Below, in pieces: positions 52,835 through 61,800 of a DNA stretch of 64,000 bases. Every line of letters begins with the position of its first letter. The stretch's first letter is position 1. The stretch comes from Microbacterium sp. AG1240 (GTDB lineage Bacteria; Actinomycetota; Actinomycetes; Actinomycetales; Microbacteriaceae). The stretch is from the NCBI RefSeq assembly GCF_003635115.1, contig NZ_RBXJ01000001.1:310001-374000 (forward strand). Direction: 5' to 3'. A program made the translations under genes and the position numbers. The notes beneath the pieces are model-generated. The model was not told the DNA's origin, ran no database searches, and saw only the letters and a program-made list of their open reading frames with translations.

Positions 52835-54088
52835 ATGACCGCACGACTGCCCCTGACCCCGGTGAACGCGGCGCCGTACCGCCTCGTCGGTGCGACGCTG
52901 ATCGACGGCACGCTGAGCGACCCGCTGCCCGACGCCGAGGTCGAGGTCGTCGAGGGCCGGATCGCGTACGTCGGGCCGCGACGGCCGTCGGGGCGCGGCA
53001 GGGCGATCGATCTCGGCGGCCGGTTCCTCCTTCCGGGCTTCGTCGACGCGCACGTGCACCTCGTGATGAGCACGGCGGCGTCGCGCAGCGAACAGGCCGA
53101 CTGGTTCGACGAGGAGTGGGTGGTCGCGGCCCTCGCGAACCTCCGGGCGACGGTCGAGGCCGGCGTCACGACGGCCCGGGATCTCAGTGGACTCACCCCC
53201 GGCTATCGGTCGGCCGTCGCCTCCGGCGCCGTGGCCGGACCGCGCCTGCACCTGGCGATCTCGATGCTCTCACCCACCGGTGGTCACGCCGACCCCGTCC
53301 GAGCGAACGGATCGGTGCCGGTCTGGGCCGCGCGGGGAGCGGCCTCCGGGGTGGCCGTGGTCGACACGCCCGACGAGGTCGTGAAGGTCGTCCGCGAGCT
53401 CGTGCGCACCGGCGCCGACGTCATCAAGGTGTGCACGTCGGGCGGCGTCACGAGTCCGCACGACTCCCCGGAGGATCGCGGGCTCCCGCGGGAGCACGTG
53501 GAGCTGGTCGTCGCCGAGATGCGCGGCCGTCACGGGCAGCCCGTCGCCGCCCACGCGCAGAACGACGAGGGCGTGCGGGCGGCCGTGCTGGGGGGCGCGG
53601 CGAGCATCGAGCACGGCTACGACATGAGCGACGAGACGATCGCACTCATGCTCGAGCGGGGAACCACCCTCGTCCCCACTCTGAGCACGTTGCTGCGCCC
53701 GTCCTCGTCGGGCGACGACCCGGCTCGCCGTCGGCGGCAGGAGCGCGCGATCACGGCCATCTCGGCGGCGGTCGCGCGGGGGGTCGCGGTGGCCATGGGA
53801 ACGGATGCGGGGATCCACCCGCAGGGGCGCAACCTCACCGAGCTGGGCCACCTCGTGGGTGTCGGGCTGACCCCGCTGCGGGCGGTGCACGCGGGTACGC
53901 TCGCCGGCGCCCGCCTGCTGCGACTGGACGAGCACCTCGGTTCGGTCGAGGCCGGCAAGCTGGCAGACCTCGTCGTCACCGCGGTGGATCCGCTCGCCGA
54001 CCTCGATGCCCTGGGCGACCCGACGGCGGTGCGTGCCGTGGTGCAGGGCGGGCGTTTCGTGAAGGACCTCGACGGTCTGGCCCGCTGA
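52835..54088 (+). CDS. Imidazolonepropionase / prolidase-like amidohydrolase
   Basis: A 417-aa zinc amidohydrolase. The metal-site residues are HxH in VDAHVHLVM, Lys in VIKVCTSGGV, His in VAAHAQND, His in SIEHGYDMS and Asp in MGTDAGIHP; the C-terminal GSVEAGKLADLVV strand is typical. Relatives cleave Xaa-Pro dipeptides, imidazolones, atrazine-type compounds or carbamates. GTGAGGAG precedes ATG 52835. It ends the ABC-import operon, which suggests it acts first on the imported compound. Its TGA is 10 bp from the stop of the convergent hydrolase gene. Confidence 0.9.
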   Translation: MTARLPLTPVNAAPYRLVGATLIDGTLSDPLPDAEVEVVEGRIAYVGPRRPSGRGRAIDLGGRFLLPGFVDAHVHLVMSTAASRSEQADWFDEEWVVAALANLRATVEAGVTTARDLSGLTPGYRSAVASGAVAGPRLHLAISMLSPTGGHADPVRANGSVPVWAARGAASGVAVVDTPDEVVKVVRELVRTGADVIKVCTSGGVTSPHDSPEDRGLPREHVELVVAEMRGRHGQPVAAHAQNDEGVRAAVLGGAASIEHGYDMSDETIALMLERGTTLVPTLSTLLRPSSSGDDPARRRRQERAITAISAAVARGVAVAMGTDAGIHPQGRNLTELGHLVGVGLTPLRAVHAGTLAGARLLRLDEHLGSVEAGKLADLVVTAVDPLADLDALGDPTAVRAVVQGGRFVKDLDGLAR

Positions 54089-54098
54089 TCCCCCCGCG

Positions 54099-54782
54099 TC
54101 AGCCCGTGACGGCGTCGATCGCCGCCTCGATGACGGCGACGACGCGCTCGGGCGCGGCATGCGGGACGGCATGACTCGTGTCGACCTCGAGGACCGTCGA
54201 ACCCGCGCGGGAGGCCATCTCGCGTTGCGCCTCGACGCGGATGTGCTTGTCGGAGGTCGCCAGCAGGTACCAGCTCGGTGTCGTCGCCCAGGCGGGGCTG
54301 CCGGTGCGCTGGGTGAAGATGGCGTCGGCGGAGGTCCGCCGGTCGTTGTGGCGTGTCGCCCAGACGTCGTCGGGCACGTCCCATGCCAGGGCCGCACGCG
54401 AGGCGGGGCTGTCCTCCGGAATCCACTCGCCGGCCGGACCGCGGGTGAAGAAGCGCGAGACCTCGGCGGGGGGATAACTGTTCACGATGCCCTGCACGCT
54501 CTCGCCGGCATCGGGAACGAACGCGGCGACGTAGACGAGCGCGGCCACCCTCTCGTCGACACCCGCGTTCGTGATGACCGCCCCGCCGTACGAGTGCCCG
54601 ACCAGCACGATCGGGCCCTCGAGCGGGTCGATCAGGTCGCGCACCCGGCGCGTGTCCTCCTCGAGCGACTGCGACGGGTTGTCGGCGACGATCACCGCGT
54701 GCCCGCGGGAGGCCAGCAGCGGCGCGACGAGCGACCACGATCGCTCCGACCCGCCGGAGCCGTGGACGAGGACGATGTTCAT
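54099..54782 (-). CDS. Alpha/beta hydrolase (esterase/RutD-like size)
   Basis: A 227-aa alpha/beta-hydrolase-fold protein. The oxyanion segment is LVHGSGGSERSW, the nucleophile elbow is VLVGHSYGGAV and the catalytic His lies in DTSHAVPHAAPE. The cap is short (SRFFTRGPAGEWIPED), as in salicylate-esterase/hydroxynitrile-lyase-like proteins. It is the single gene downstream of operator pair j on the minus strand. It probably hydrolyses an ester or carbamate intermediate. Confidence 0.9.
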   Translation of the reverse strand: MNIVLVHGSGGSERSWSLVAPLLASRGHAVIVADNPSQSLEEDTRRVRDLIDPLEGPIVLVGHSYGGAVITNAGVDERVAALVYVAAFVPDAGESVQGIVNSYPPAEVSRFFTRGPAGEWIPEDSPASRAALAWDVPDDVWATRHNDRRTSADAIFTQRTGSPAWATTPSWYLLATSDKHIRVEAQREMASRAGSTVLEVDTSHAVPHAAPERVVAVIEAAIDAVTG

Positions 54783-54835
54783 TCGAGTGGCCTTCTTTCC
54801 GCGCGCAGGGGCGGCGCACGCATCCGCCGGGAAAT

Positions 54836-54862
54836 GGATCCGGCATAAGTATAATTGGATCC
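54836..54862. promoter_or_regulatory. VanR-type operator pair j
   Basis: GGATCC at 54836-54841 (AAATGGATCCGG) and 54857-54862 (TAATTGGATCCATTA), 21 bp apart. The spacer has a perfect rightward TATAAT (54850-54855) and a leftward TATACT (54848-54853). The leftward one serves the alpha/beta hydrolase gene; the rightward one would read antisense into the symporter gene. Confidence 0.82.
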
Positions 54863-54892
54863 ATTATGAACGTGGATGCGGGTGTCACGCCC

Positions 54893-56404
54893 TCACGCTG
54901 GGGCCGGCACCGCCGCCTCCGACGACTCGCGCTCGGCGTCGAGGTCGGCGCGGATGCGCGCCTCGGCCGCCACCTCCGACTCGCGACGTCCCGAGATCGC
55001 CGCGACCAGCGCGAACGTTCCGAACCCGACCGCGGCGGCCACCAGCGTCGCCCAGCCGTCGAACTCCGGCCCGACGAGGGTGTTCGGCACGTAGAAGATG
55101 TCGTTCGGCACCCCGTAGAGGGTGGGTGTGAGCGCCAGGAACGCGATGCGCACCACGAACCCGACGGCCATCGCGGTGAGCGCTGCGGCCGACCCGGGGC
55201 GCTTCCAGAAGACGCCGAACAGGAACGGCGCCGCCAGGCACGCGAGCATGAGGTCGAACGCGAGGGTCAGGAGGATCCCGGTCTGGCTCACCTGGATGGC
55301 GAGGAACGCGCCGCCGATCACGAACGGGACCATGGCCACGCGGGTCCAGCGCAGGAGCGGATCGGGGCCGGTGCCGCTGTGACGGCGAACGGTGAAGATG
55401 TTGCGCACCGCGATCGCGGAGGTCGCGAGCATCGCACCCGACGCCGTCGAGAACGACGCGGCGACGATTCCCGAGAGCACCAGGATCGCTACGAGCGGCG
55501 GGGCGAAGTCGCCCAGGAGCGTGAAGAGCACGGGGCCGTCCTCGACCGAGATGCCGAGCGTCGCCGACACGCTGAGCGCGACGATCGCGAAGACGGTGCC
55601 GATCGCGGCGGTGAGGCCGGCCGCGATGAAGCACGACCGCTGCGCGACGGAGGGGCTCTTGGCGCCGAAGATCCGCTGCATGAAGTCGATCGCGACGATG
55701 TCGCCGATGGCCAACGAGACCAGCGTCGCCCAGTTGATCGGGGCGCCGGCCGCGGGGTCGCTCAGCTGCTCGAGGTCGAACGGGCCCATTCCCTCGGGGA
55801 TCACGATGCCGTAGGACATCGCCACCCAGGCGAGGAGCACCACGGCCGCGACGACCGTGATCGCGGTCTGGATCGCGGCGGTGTAGGCATCGGAGAACAG
55901 GCCCCCCGCGATCGTGTAAGCGAGCACCAGCACCACGGCCAGGATGACGCCCCACGCGTAGGGGATGTTCGCGAAGTGCTCGAGGAGGAACCCGCAGGCC
56001 ACGAGGTTGCCGGCGAGGAGGATCGTGAACGACACGACCATCAGTGCCGAGGCGGCCAGTTCGGTGGGGCGGTTGTAGCGCAGCCGGAAGAAGTCGCCGA
56101 GGGTGAACAGCCTCATCGCGTTCATCCGCTTCGCAAGGAACAGACCCGTCAGCAGCAGGCACAGGGCGAGCCCGATCGCGAGGGACGCCCCCGACCAGAA
56201 TCCGAACTGCGAGGTGAGGTCGGTGTTGCCGACCGTGGCGTTCGCGTCGACGGCGGCGGCGGTGAGCGAGACGGCGACGAGGGGCACGCCGAGACGTCGT
56301 CCGGCGACGAGGTAATTGGCGCTGTCGCCGTCGACCTTGCGGGCGACGACGATGCCGACGACGAGGATGACGACGACGCTGAGGGCGACTCCGAAGATGA
56401 TCAT
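54893..56404 (-). CDS. Sodium:solute symporter (SSS family)
   Basis: A 503-aa membrane protein with about 13 helices, of the sodium/substrate symporter family (which includes urea, proline and pantothenate carriers). Conserved parts are ANYLVAGRRLGVPLVAVSLTAAAVDANATVGNTD, GGLFSDAYTAAIQTAITV, the Na-site-like SGIVAASFSTASGAMLATS and AIGDIVAIDFMQRIFGAKSP. The tail is acidic. ATG 56404 follows GGGAG. An 8-bp inverted repeat (56440-56461) upstream matches the site before the carboxylase operon, so I infer that it carries that pathway's substrate (urea or guanidine). Confidence 0.9.
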   Translation of the reverse strand: MIIFGVALSVVVILVVGIVVARKVDGDSANYLVAGRRLGVPLVAVSLTAAAVDANATVGNTDLTSQFGFWSGASLAIGLALCLLLTGLFLAKRMNAMRLFTLGDFFRLRYNRPTELAASALMVVSFTILLAGNLVACGFLLEHFANIPYAWGVILAVVLVLAYTIAGGLFSDAYTAAIQTAITVVAAVVLLAWVAMSYGIVIPEGMGPFDLEQLSDPAAGAPINWATLVSLAIGDIVAIDFMQRIFGAKSPSVAQRSCFIAAGLTAAIGTVFAIVALSVSATLGISVEDGPVLFTLLGDFAPPLVAILVLSGIVAASFSTASGAMLATSAIAVRNIFTVRRHSGTGPDPLLRWTRVAMVPFVIGGAFLAIQVSQTGILLTLAFDLMLACLAAPFLFGVFWKRPGSAAALTAMAVGFVVRIAFLALTPTLYGVPNDIFYVPNTLVGPEFDGWATLVAAAVGFGTFALVAAISGRRESEVAAEARIRADLDAERESSEAAVPAPA

Positions 56405-56439
56405 GGGCACTCCCGGGCGGGGAAAGGCGGTCGGATGGG

Positions 56440-56461
56440 CTTTCTGTTGCTTGACAGAAAG
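56440..56461. promoter_or_regulatory. TetR-type operator upstream of the symporter
   Basis: CTTTCTGT (56440-56447) and ACAGAAAG (56454-56461) are a perfect inverted repeat with a 6-bp spacer, 36 bp before the symporter start. A related site lies at 57286-57307. Confidence 0.72.
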
Positions 56462-56572
56462 AATCTCCATCCGCGGCACCGTCAGCGATGTCGGCTGTGT
56501 AACAGTCCTGTGAAATCCGCCCGGGCGGGCGCGGAGCGACGGAGCGCTCGTTCGTCGGCCGACGAACGCCGG

Positions 56573-57232
56573 TCAGGCGATGCGGTCGAGAACGCCGGTG
56601 CCGAGCTGCTCGGCGCGGGAGATGACCGCGGGATCCAGGTCGAGCACACGCAGGGCGGCGGACGCGATCGCCTCCGCCGTGCGGTCGGTGATCTCGACGC
56701 CCCGCTTGCGCTGCAGGATCACGCTCTCGACCAGGCCGAGCACGAGGCTCGTGCTGATGCCGACACGGTCGGCGGTGAGGCCGCTGGCGGCGACCAGTGT
56801 CTTGTAGGTCGTCTCGAGCTCGCTGCGCCGCTCGCGGAAGGGGCGGAAGGCGTCCTCCGACACCTCCGGCAGCAGGTAGAGAGCGCCGACGTTGTGGGGT
56901 CCGGCCGAGAGCAGGCGCACGTCGGCGACACACAGCGCCCACAGGCGCGCCGCGGGCTCGTCGTCGTCGGCGAGAAGCCGGGCGGCGACCTCGAGCGACG
57001 GCTGAACGGTCTCGAGCAGGAGGGCGAGGAGGATGTCGTGCTTGCGCTCGAAGTGGTGATACATCGAGGCCTGGCGGATGCCGGCGGCCTCCGCGATCGC
57101 GTGCGTGCTGGAGGAGGTGTACCCGCGGGTGCAGAACAGGGCCGCCGCCGCGGTGAGGACGTCGGCCCGGGTGCCCTGCCCGGTGGGGGACGGACCCGCC
57201 GCGCGGGGTCGTCCGGTTCTCGCCGGCGCCAT
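56573..57232 (-). CDS. TetR-family transcriptional regulator
   Basis: A 219-aa repressor-type protein. The N-terminal HTH is about residues 22-68 (RADVLTAAAALFCTRGYTSSSTHAIAEAAGIRQASMYHHFERKHDIL); the C-terminal ligand domain is helical and not assignable. ATG 57232 (MAPARTGRPRAAG) is chosen over an upstream frame start because the basic N-terminus follows directly. It sits between the symporter gene and the divergent DUF1989/carboxylase operon, and near-identical operator sequences precede both, so it likely controls the module. Confidence 0.92.
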   Translation of the reverse strand: MAPARTGRPRAAGPSPTGQGTRADVLTAAAALFCTRGYTSSSTHAIAEAAGIRQASMYHHFERKHDILLALLLETVQPSLEVAARLLADDDEPAARLWALCVADVRLLSAGPHNVGALYLLPEVSEDAFRPFRERRSELETTYKTLVAASGLTADRVGISTSLVLGLVESVILQRKRGVEITDRTAEAIASAALRVLDLDPAVISRAEQLGTGVLDRIA

Positions 57233-57285
57233 GCTCCCACCGTAACGGTGCCGCCGTAACACGGGCGAAACGCCGACGTGGTGTC

Positions 57286-57307
57286 ATACCTGTCAATCGA
57301 TAGAAAG
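57286..57307. promoter_or_regulatory. TetR-type operator upstream of the carboxylase operon
   Basis: Read on the minus strand, this site starts CTTTCTATCGATTGACAG and aligns with the symporter site (CTTTCTGTTGCTTGACAG) at 15 of 18 positions. It ends 8 bp before the first DUF1989 start, leaving no room for a leader riboswitch. Confidence 0.7.
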
Positions 57308-57315
57308 GATCGGGA

Positions 57316-58155
57316 ATGGACGGTCGAAAGCTCGCCCTGGGCGATGTCGGACGTGCTCGCGAAGACGCCCGTGCCCGCGCCGCCTCGTCGGAGTGGATGC
57401 CCTACCTCCCGCCGGCCTCCGCCCCCTTCGCCCCCGCCGAGGTCGACTCGGCAGCGCTCCGGTGGGCGGAGACCGTGGCCCCCGGCGGATACACGCATCT
57501 TCGGGTCGCGCGGGGTACCCGCATCCGCCTCATCGACCCCACGGGCGACGCCTGCGCGAGCGTCGTGGTGCTCAACGCCGTCGAACCCTGGGAGCGGATC
57601 AACGTCGCCGACACCCAGAAGATCCCGTGGCAGGCCTACCTCGGCGCCGGGCACCCGCTGCTCTCCGGCGACGGGCGCGTGCTGGCGACGATCGTCGCCG
57701 ACACGTCCGGTCGGCACGACGCGTTCTGCGGCACGACCAGCGACGCCTGGAACGAGCGCAAGTACGGCGACGCCCTGCCCGAGGGGCCGTCGCCGTCCGG
57801 GCACGGGCTGCTCCGGCTCGCTGGCGCCAAGCACGGGTTGACCTCGCGCGACCTGCCCCCGGCGATCTCGTTCTTCCAGGGGGTGCGCGCCGAGGCCGAC
57901 GGCTCGCTCGCCTGGCAGGGTTCGGCCGGTGCCGGTGCCCACGTGGACCTCCGCGCGGAGCTGCCGCTGATCGTGCTCGTCGCGAACGTGCCCCACGCGC
58001 TGGATCCGCGCGACGACTACGTCGTGGGCCCGCTGCGCGTGGTCGCCTGGACGGAACGGCCGACGGGCGAGGACGACGACGTCTTCCACGCCAGCCCCGA
58101 ACGCGAACGCGCCTACCGCAACACCGCCGCCTACGCCGAGCTCGCCGGTCTCTGA
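57316..58155 (+). CDS. DUF1989 urea-carboxylase-associated protein 1 / carboxyguanidine deiminase subunit
   Basis: A 279-aa DUF1989 protein. The family core is GGYTHLRVARGTRIRLIDPTGDACASVVVLNAVEPWERINVADTQKIPW with FCGTTSDAWNERKYG, and the Cys residues expected for metal binding are visible. Such pairs were first called UAAP1/UAAP2 and were later shown (CgdA/CgdB) to deiminate carboxyguanidine to allophanate in guanidine-degrading bacteria. It leads the operon, 12 bp before its partner. The first approximately 50 residues (Arg/Ala-rich) extend beyond the core. Confidence 0.86.
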   Translation: MDGRKLALGDVGRAREDARARAASSEWMPYLPPASAPFAPAEVDSAALRWAETVAPGGYTHLRVARGTRIRLIDPTGDACASVVVLNAVEPWERINVADTQKIPWQAYLGAGHPLLSGDGRVLATIVADTSGRHDAFCGTTSDAWNERKYGDALPEGPSPSGHGLLRLAGAKHGLTSRDLPPAISFFQGVRAEADGSLAWQGSAGAGAHVDLRAELPLIVLVANVPHALDPRDDYVVGPLRVVAWTERPTGEDDDVFHASPERERAYRNTAAYAELAGL

Positions 58156-58167
58156 GAGGACGCCAGA

Positions 58168-58848
58168 ATGATCACCACCGTTCCCGACCGCCCCGTTCAC
58201 GCCGCCGACGCGCCCCTCGACTGGTCGAGCCCGCTCGTCGACGGCGCCGTGGTGCTCGACCAGCGCGTCGCACCGCGGGCCGCCTGGTCGGCCGTCGTCG
58301 CCGTCGGCGACGTGCTGACGATCGTCGACGTCGGAGGGAACCAGTCGGCCGACTTCCTCGTCTACGCCGCCGCCGACACCGACGAGCGCTACAGCGCCGC
58401 CGACACCATCGCCTGGCAGCAGAACGTGTACGTGCGCACCGGCACCGTGCTGCGCAGCAACCTCGGGCGACCGTTGATGACGGTGGTGGGCAACGAGGTC
58501 GACCGCCAGGACACGATCGGTGGAGCGTGCAGCAAGGAGTCGAACACGTTGCGGTACGGCCACCACACCCTGTTCCAGCACGGGTGCCGGGAGAACTTCC
58601 TCGCCGAGGCCGCCCGTCACGGGCTCGGGGCGCGCGACCTCGTGTCGAACCTCAACTGGTTCATGAACGTGCCCGTCGAGGCGGACGGGTCGCTCGGGAT
58701 CGTCGACGGGATGTCGGCGCCGGGAAAGCGCGTGGCGATGCGGGCGGAGCGCGACGTGCTCGTGGTCGTGTCGAACTGCCCGCAGATGAACAATCCCTGC
58801 AACGACTTCAGCTGCACGCCGCTGCGCATGATCGTGACGCGCCCGTGA
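58168..58848 (+). CDS. DUF1989 urea-carboxylase-associated protein 2 / carboxyguanidine deiminase subunit
   Basis: A 226-aa second DUF1989 protein: LTIVDVGGNQSADFLVYAAADTDERYSAADTIAWQQN, GGACSKESNTLRYGHHT, FQHGCRENFLAEAARHGL, and the end CPQMNNPCNDFSCTPLRMIV, with several conserved Cys/His residues. It would pair with the upstream product as a heterodimer by family knowledge. The carboxylase GTG overlaps its stop by 4 nt, so all three are co-translated. Confidence 0.88.
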   Translation: MITTVPDRPVHAADAPLDWSSPLVDGAVVLDQRVAPRAAWSAVVAVGDVLTIVDVGGNQSADFLVYAAADTDERYSAADTIAWQQNVYVRTGTVLRSNLGRPLMTVVGNEVDRQDTIGGACSKESNTLRYGHHTLFQHGCRENFLAEAARHGLGARDLVSNLNWFMNVPVEADGSLGIVDGMSAPGKRVAMRAERDVLVVVSNCPQMNNPCNDFSCTPLRMIVTRP

Positions 58849-61800
58849 GGGGCTTCGACACCCTGCTCGTCGCCAATCGCGGCGAGATCGCCCGTCGCAT
58901 CATCCGCTCCGCGCGAGAGCGCGGGTTCCGCACGGTCGCGGTCTACTCCGACGCAGACCGGGCGGCCCCCCACGTGCGGGAGGCCGACACCGCCGTTCGG
59001 CTCGGGCCGGCTCCCGCCTCGGAGTCGTACCTGCTGCTCGACGCCGTCCTCGAGGCGGCCGCCCGAACGGGTGCCGGAGCGATCCACCCCGGCTACGGGT
59101 TCCTCGCCGAGAACGCGGGAGCCGCCCGGGCCGTGGAGGCCGCCGGTCTCGCGTGGGTCGGTCCCACTCCCGATCAGCTCGACGCGTTCGGGCTGAAGCA
59201 CACCGCACGCGAGCTCGCTGCCGCGGCCGGCGTGCCGCTGCTTCCGGGCAGCGGCGTGCTGGAGTCGCGGGACGCCGCCGTGGCGGCCGCCGAGTCGATC
59301 GGGTTCCCGGTCATGCTCAAGGCGACGGGCGGCGGCGGCGGGATCGGCATGCGGGTCTGCGGAGACGCCGCCGCGGTGGCCGAGGCCTTCGACGCTGTCA
59401 CCCGTCAGGCGCAGGCGAGCTTCGGGTCGTCAGGACTCTTCGTGGAGAAGTTCGTGCGCCCGGCGCGCCACGTCGAGGTGCAGCTGTTCGGTGATGGGGC
59501 GGGGCGCGTCGCCGTGCTGGGCGACCGCGACTGCTCGCTGCAGCGCCGCAACCAGAAGGTCGTCGAAGAGGCCCCGGCGCCGCGCCTCCCCGACGCCGTG
59601 CGCGCACAGCTCCACGCCACGGCCGCCGCCCTCGCCGCCAGCGTCGACTACCGTTCCGCGGGCACGGCGGAGTTCGTCTACGACCCCGTCGCCGAGGCCG
59701 CCTACTTCCTCGAGGTCAACGCGCGTCTGCAGGTCGAGCATCCGGTCACCGAGGCCGTCTACGGTCTCGATCTGGTCGGACTGATGCTCGACCTCGCGGC
59801 GGGCGGACCCGAGGCCGTCGACCCCTCGCTCTTCGACGCTCCGCGACAGCCGAACGGGCATGCCGTGGAGGCGCGCATCTACGCCGAGGACCCGGACCGC
59901 GGCAACGCCCCGTCGACCGGACTCGTCACCGGAGTCCGCCTCCCGGAGGCAGACGGCGTCCGTGTCGACTCCTGGATCGAGGAGGGGATGGAGGTGACGT
60001 CGTACTACGACCCGCTGCTCGCGAAGGTCATCGCGCACGCGGCGACCCGCGACGACGCTCTCGACCTGCTGCACGCGTCGCTCGCCGGCACCCGCGTCGA
60101 CGGGATCGTCACCGGCACCGGGATGCTGCGTGAGATCGCGCAGCATCCGGACGTCCGCGACGCGACCCACGACACCGGCACCCTCGACGGCATCGGCGAT
60201 CCCGACCCGCGGGTCGAGGTGCTCGAGCCGGGCATGATGACCACCGTGCAAGACCTTCCCGGCCGTCTCGGATACTGGCAGGTGGGCGTCCCGCCGTCGG
60301 GTCCGATGGACGCGGTGTCGTTCCGGGAGGCCAACCTGGCGGTCGGCAACCCTCCCGAGGCGCCCGGACTCGAGGTCACGTTGACAGGACCGACGCTGCG
60401 ATTCACCGCGGCGACGACGGTATGCGTCACCGGCGCGCCGGTCGACGTCACGGTCGACGGTGCGGCCGTCGCGCTCTGGGAACCGGTCGAGGTGCCCGCC
60501 GGCGGCACGCTGCGCATCGGCGCGTCGCCCGGCCCCGGCATCCGCACCTACGTCGCGATCCGCGGCGGGATCGACGTGCCCGCCTACCTCGGGAGCGCGG
60601 CGACCTTCACGCTCGGCGGGTTCGGCGGTCACGGCGGGCGGGCGCTCGTCTCCGGCGACGTGCTGCGCTCCGCCGCCGTCGCTCCGGCCGCTCCCGGCGG
60701 CGCGACCCCGCCCGAAAGGCGACCGCACATCGGGCGGGAGTGGCGCATCGGCGTCACCGAGGGCCCGCACGCCGCTCCCGAGTTCTTCACCCGCGCCGAC
60801 ATCGACGAGCTCTACGCCGCGGAATACACGGTGCAGGTCAACTCGGCGCGCACGGGCGTTCGCCTGAGCGGTCCGCAGCCCGAGTGGGCGCGGACCGACG
60901 GCGGAGAGGCGGGCCTGCACCCCTCGAACATCCACGACACCCCCTACGCCGTGGGAGCCCTCGACTTCACCGGAGACACCCCGATCATCCTCGGACCCGA
61001 CGGCCCGAGCCTGGGCGGATTCGTCTGCCCGGCGGTCGTGGCCAGCGGCGAGCTGTGGAAGATCGGGCAGCTCCGCCCGGGCGACTCGCTGCGTTTCGTG
61101 CCGGTGCGCGAGGCCGATGCCGCCGGGCTCGACTCCGCCCGCTCGCTCGGTGCCCCGCCGCTCGTCGGCGGCGGCGACGGCGACGACGGGGTCATCTCGG
61201 TGCGGGAGGCCGACGTCGACGCCACCGGGGTGCACCGCCCGCGCGTCACCTACCGGCGCGACGGCGACGACAACCTCCTCGTGGAGTTCGGCGCGCAGGA
61301 GCTCGATCTGGGTCTGCGCATGCGCGTGCACGCGCTGCAGACGCGCCTCGCCGAGCACGCCCCCCGCGGCATCCTCGACGTCACCCCCGGCATCCGATCG
61401 CTGCAGGTGCACACCGACGCATCCGTGCTCCGCGCCTCGCAACTCGTCGGTCTCCTCCGCGAGCTCGACGACGACCTCCCGCCCACGAGCGAACTCGTCG
61501 TGCCCTCGCGGGAGGTGCGTCTGCCGCTGTCGTGGGACGACCCGGCGACGAGGCTCGCCATCGAGCGGTATATGGCGGGCGTGCGCGACGACGCCCCCTG
61601 GACGCCGTGGAACATCGAGTTCATCCGCCGCATCAACGGGCTCGACAGCGTCGACGACGTGTACCGCACGGTCTTCGACGCGCAGTACCTCGTGATGGGT
61701 CTCGGCGACGTCTACTTGGGCGCCCCGGTCGCGACACCGCTCGACCCGCGTCATCGGCTCGTCACCACGAAGTACAACCCGGCCCGCACCTGGACCGCCG

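Noticed and set aside
57233..57315. Guanidine riboswitch upstream of the carboxylase operon
   Set aside because: The whole gap to the divergent TetR gene is 83 bp and is occupied by the operator and promoter; no conserved ykkC-like structure is visible.
57393..58844. A very long open frame continuing upstream of the carboxylase start
   Set aside because: The upstream 484 codons are Arg/Pro/Ala-rich, overlap both DUF1989 genes in another frame and lack any domain; the biotin carboxylase N-terminus begins exactly at GTG 58845.
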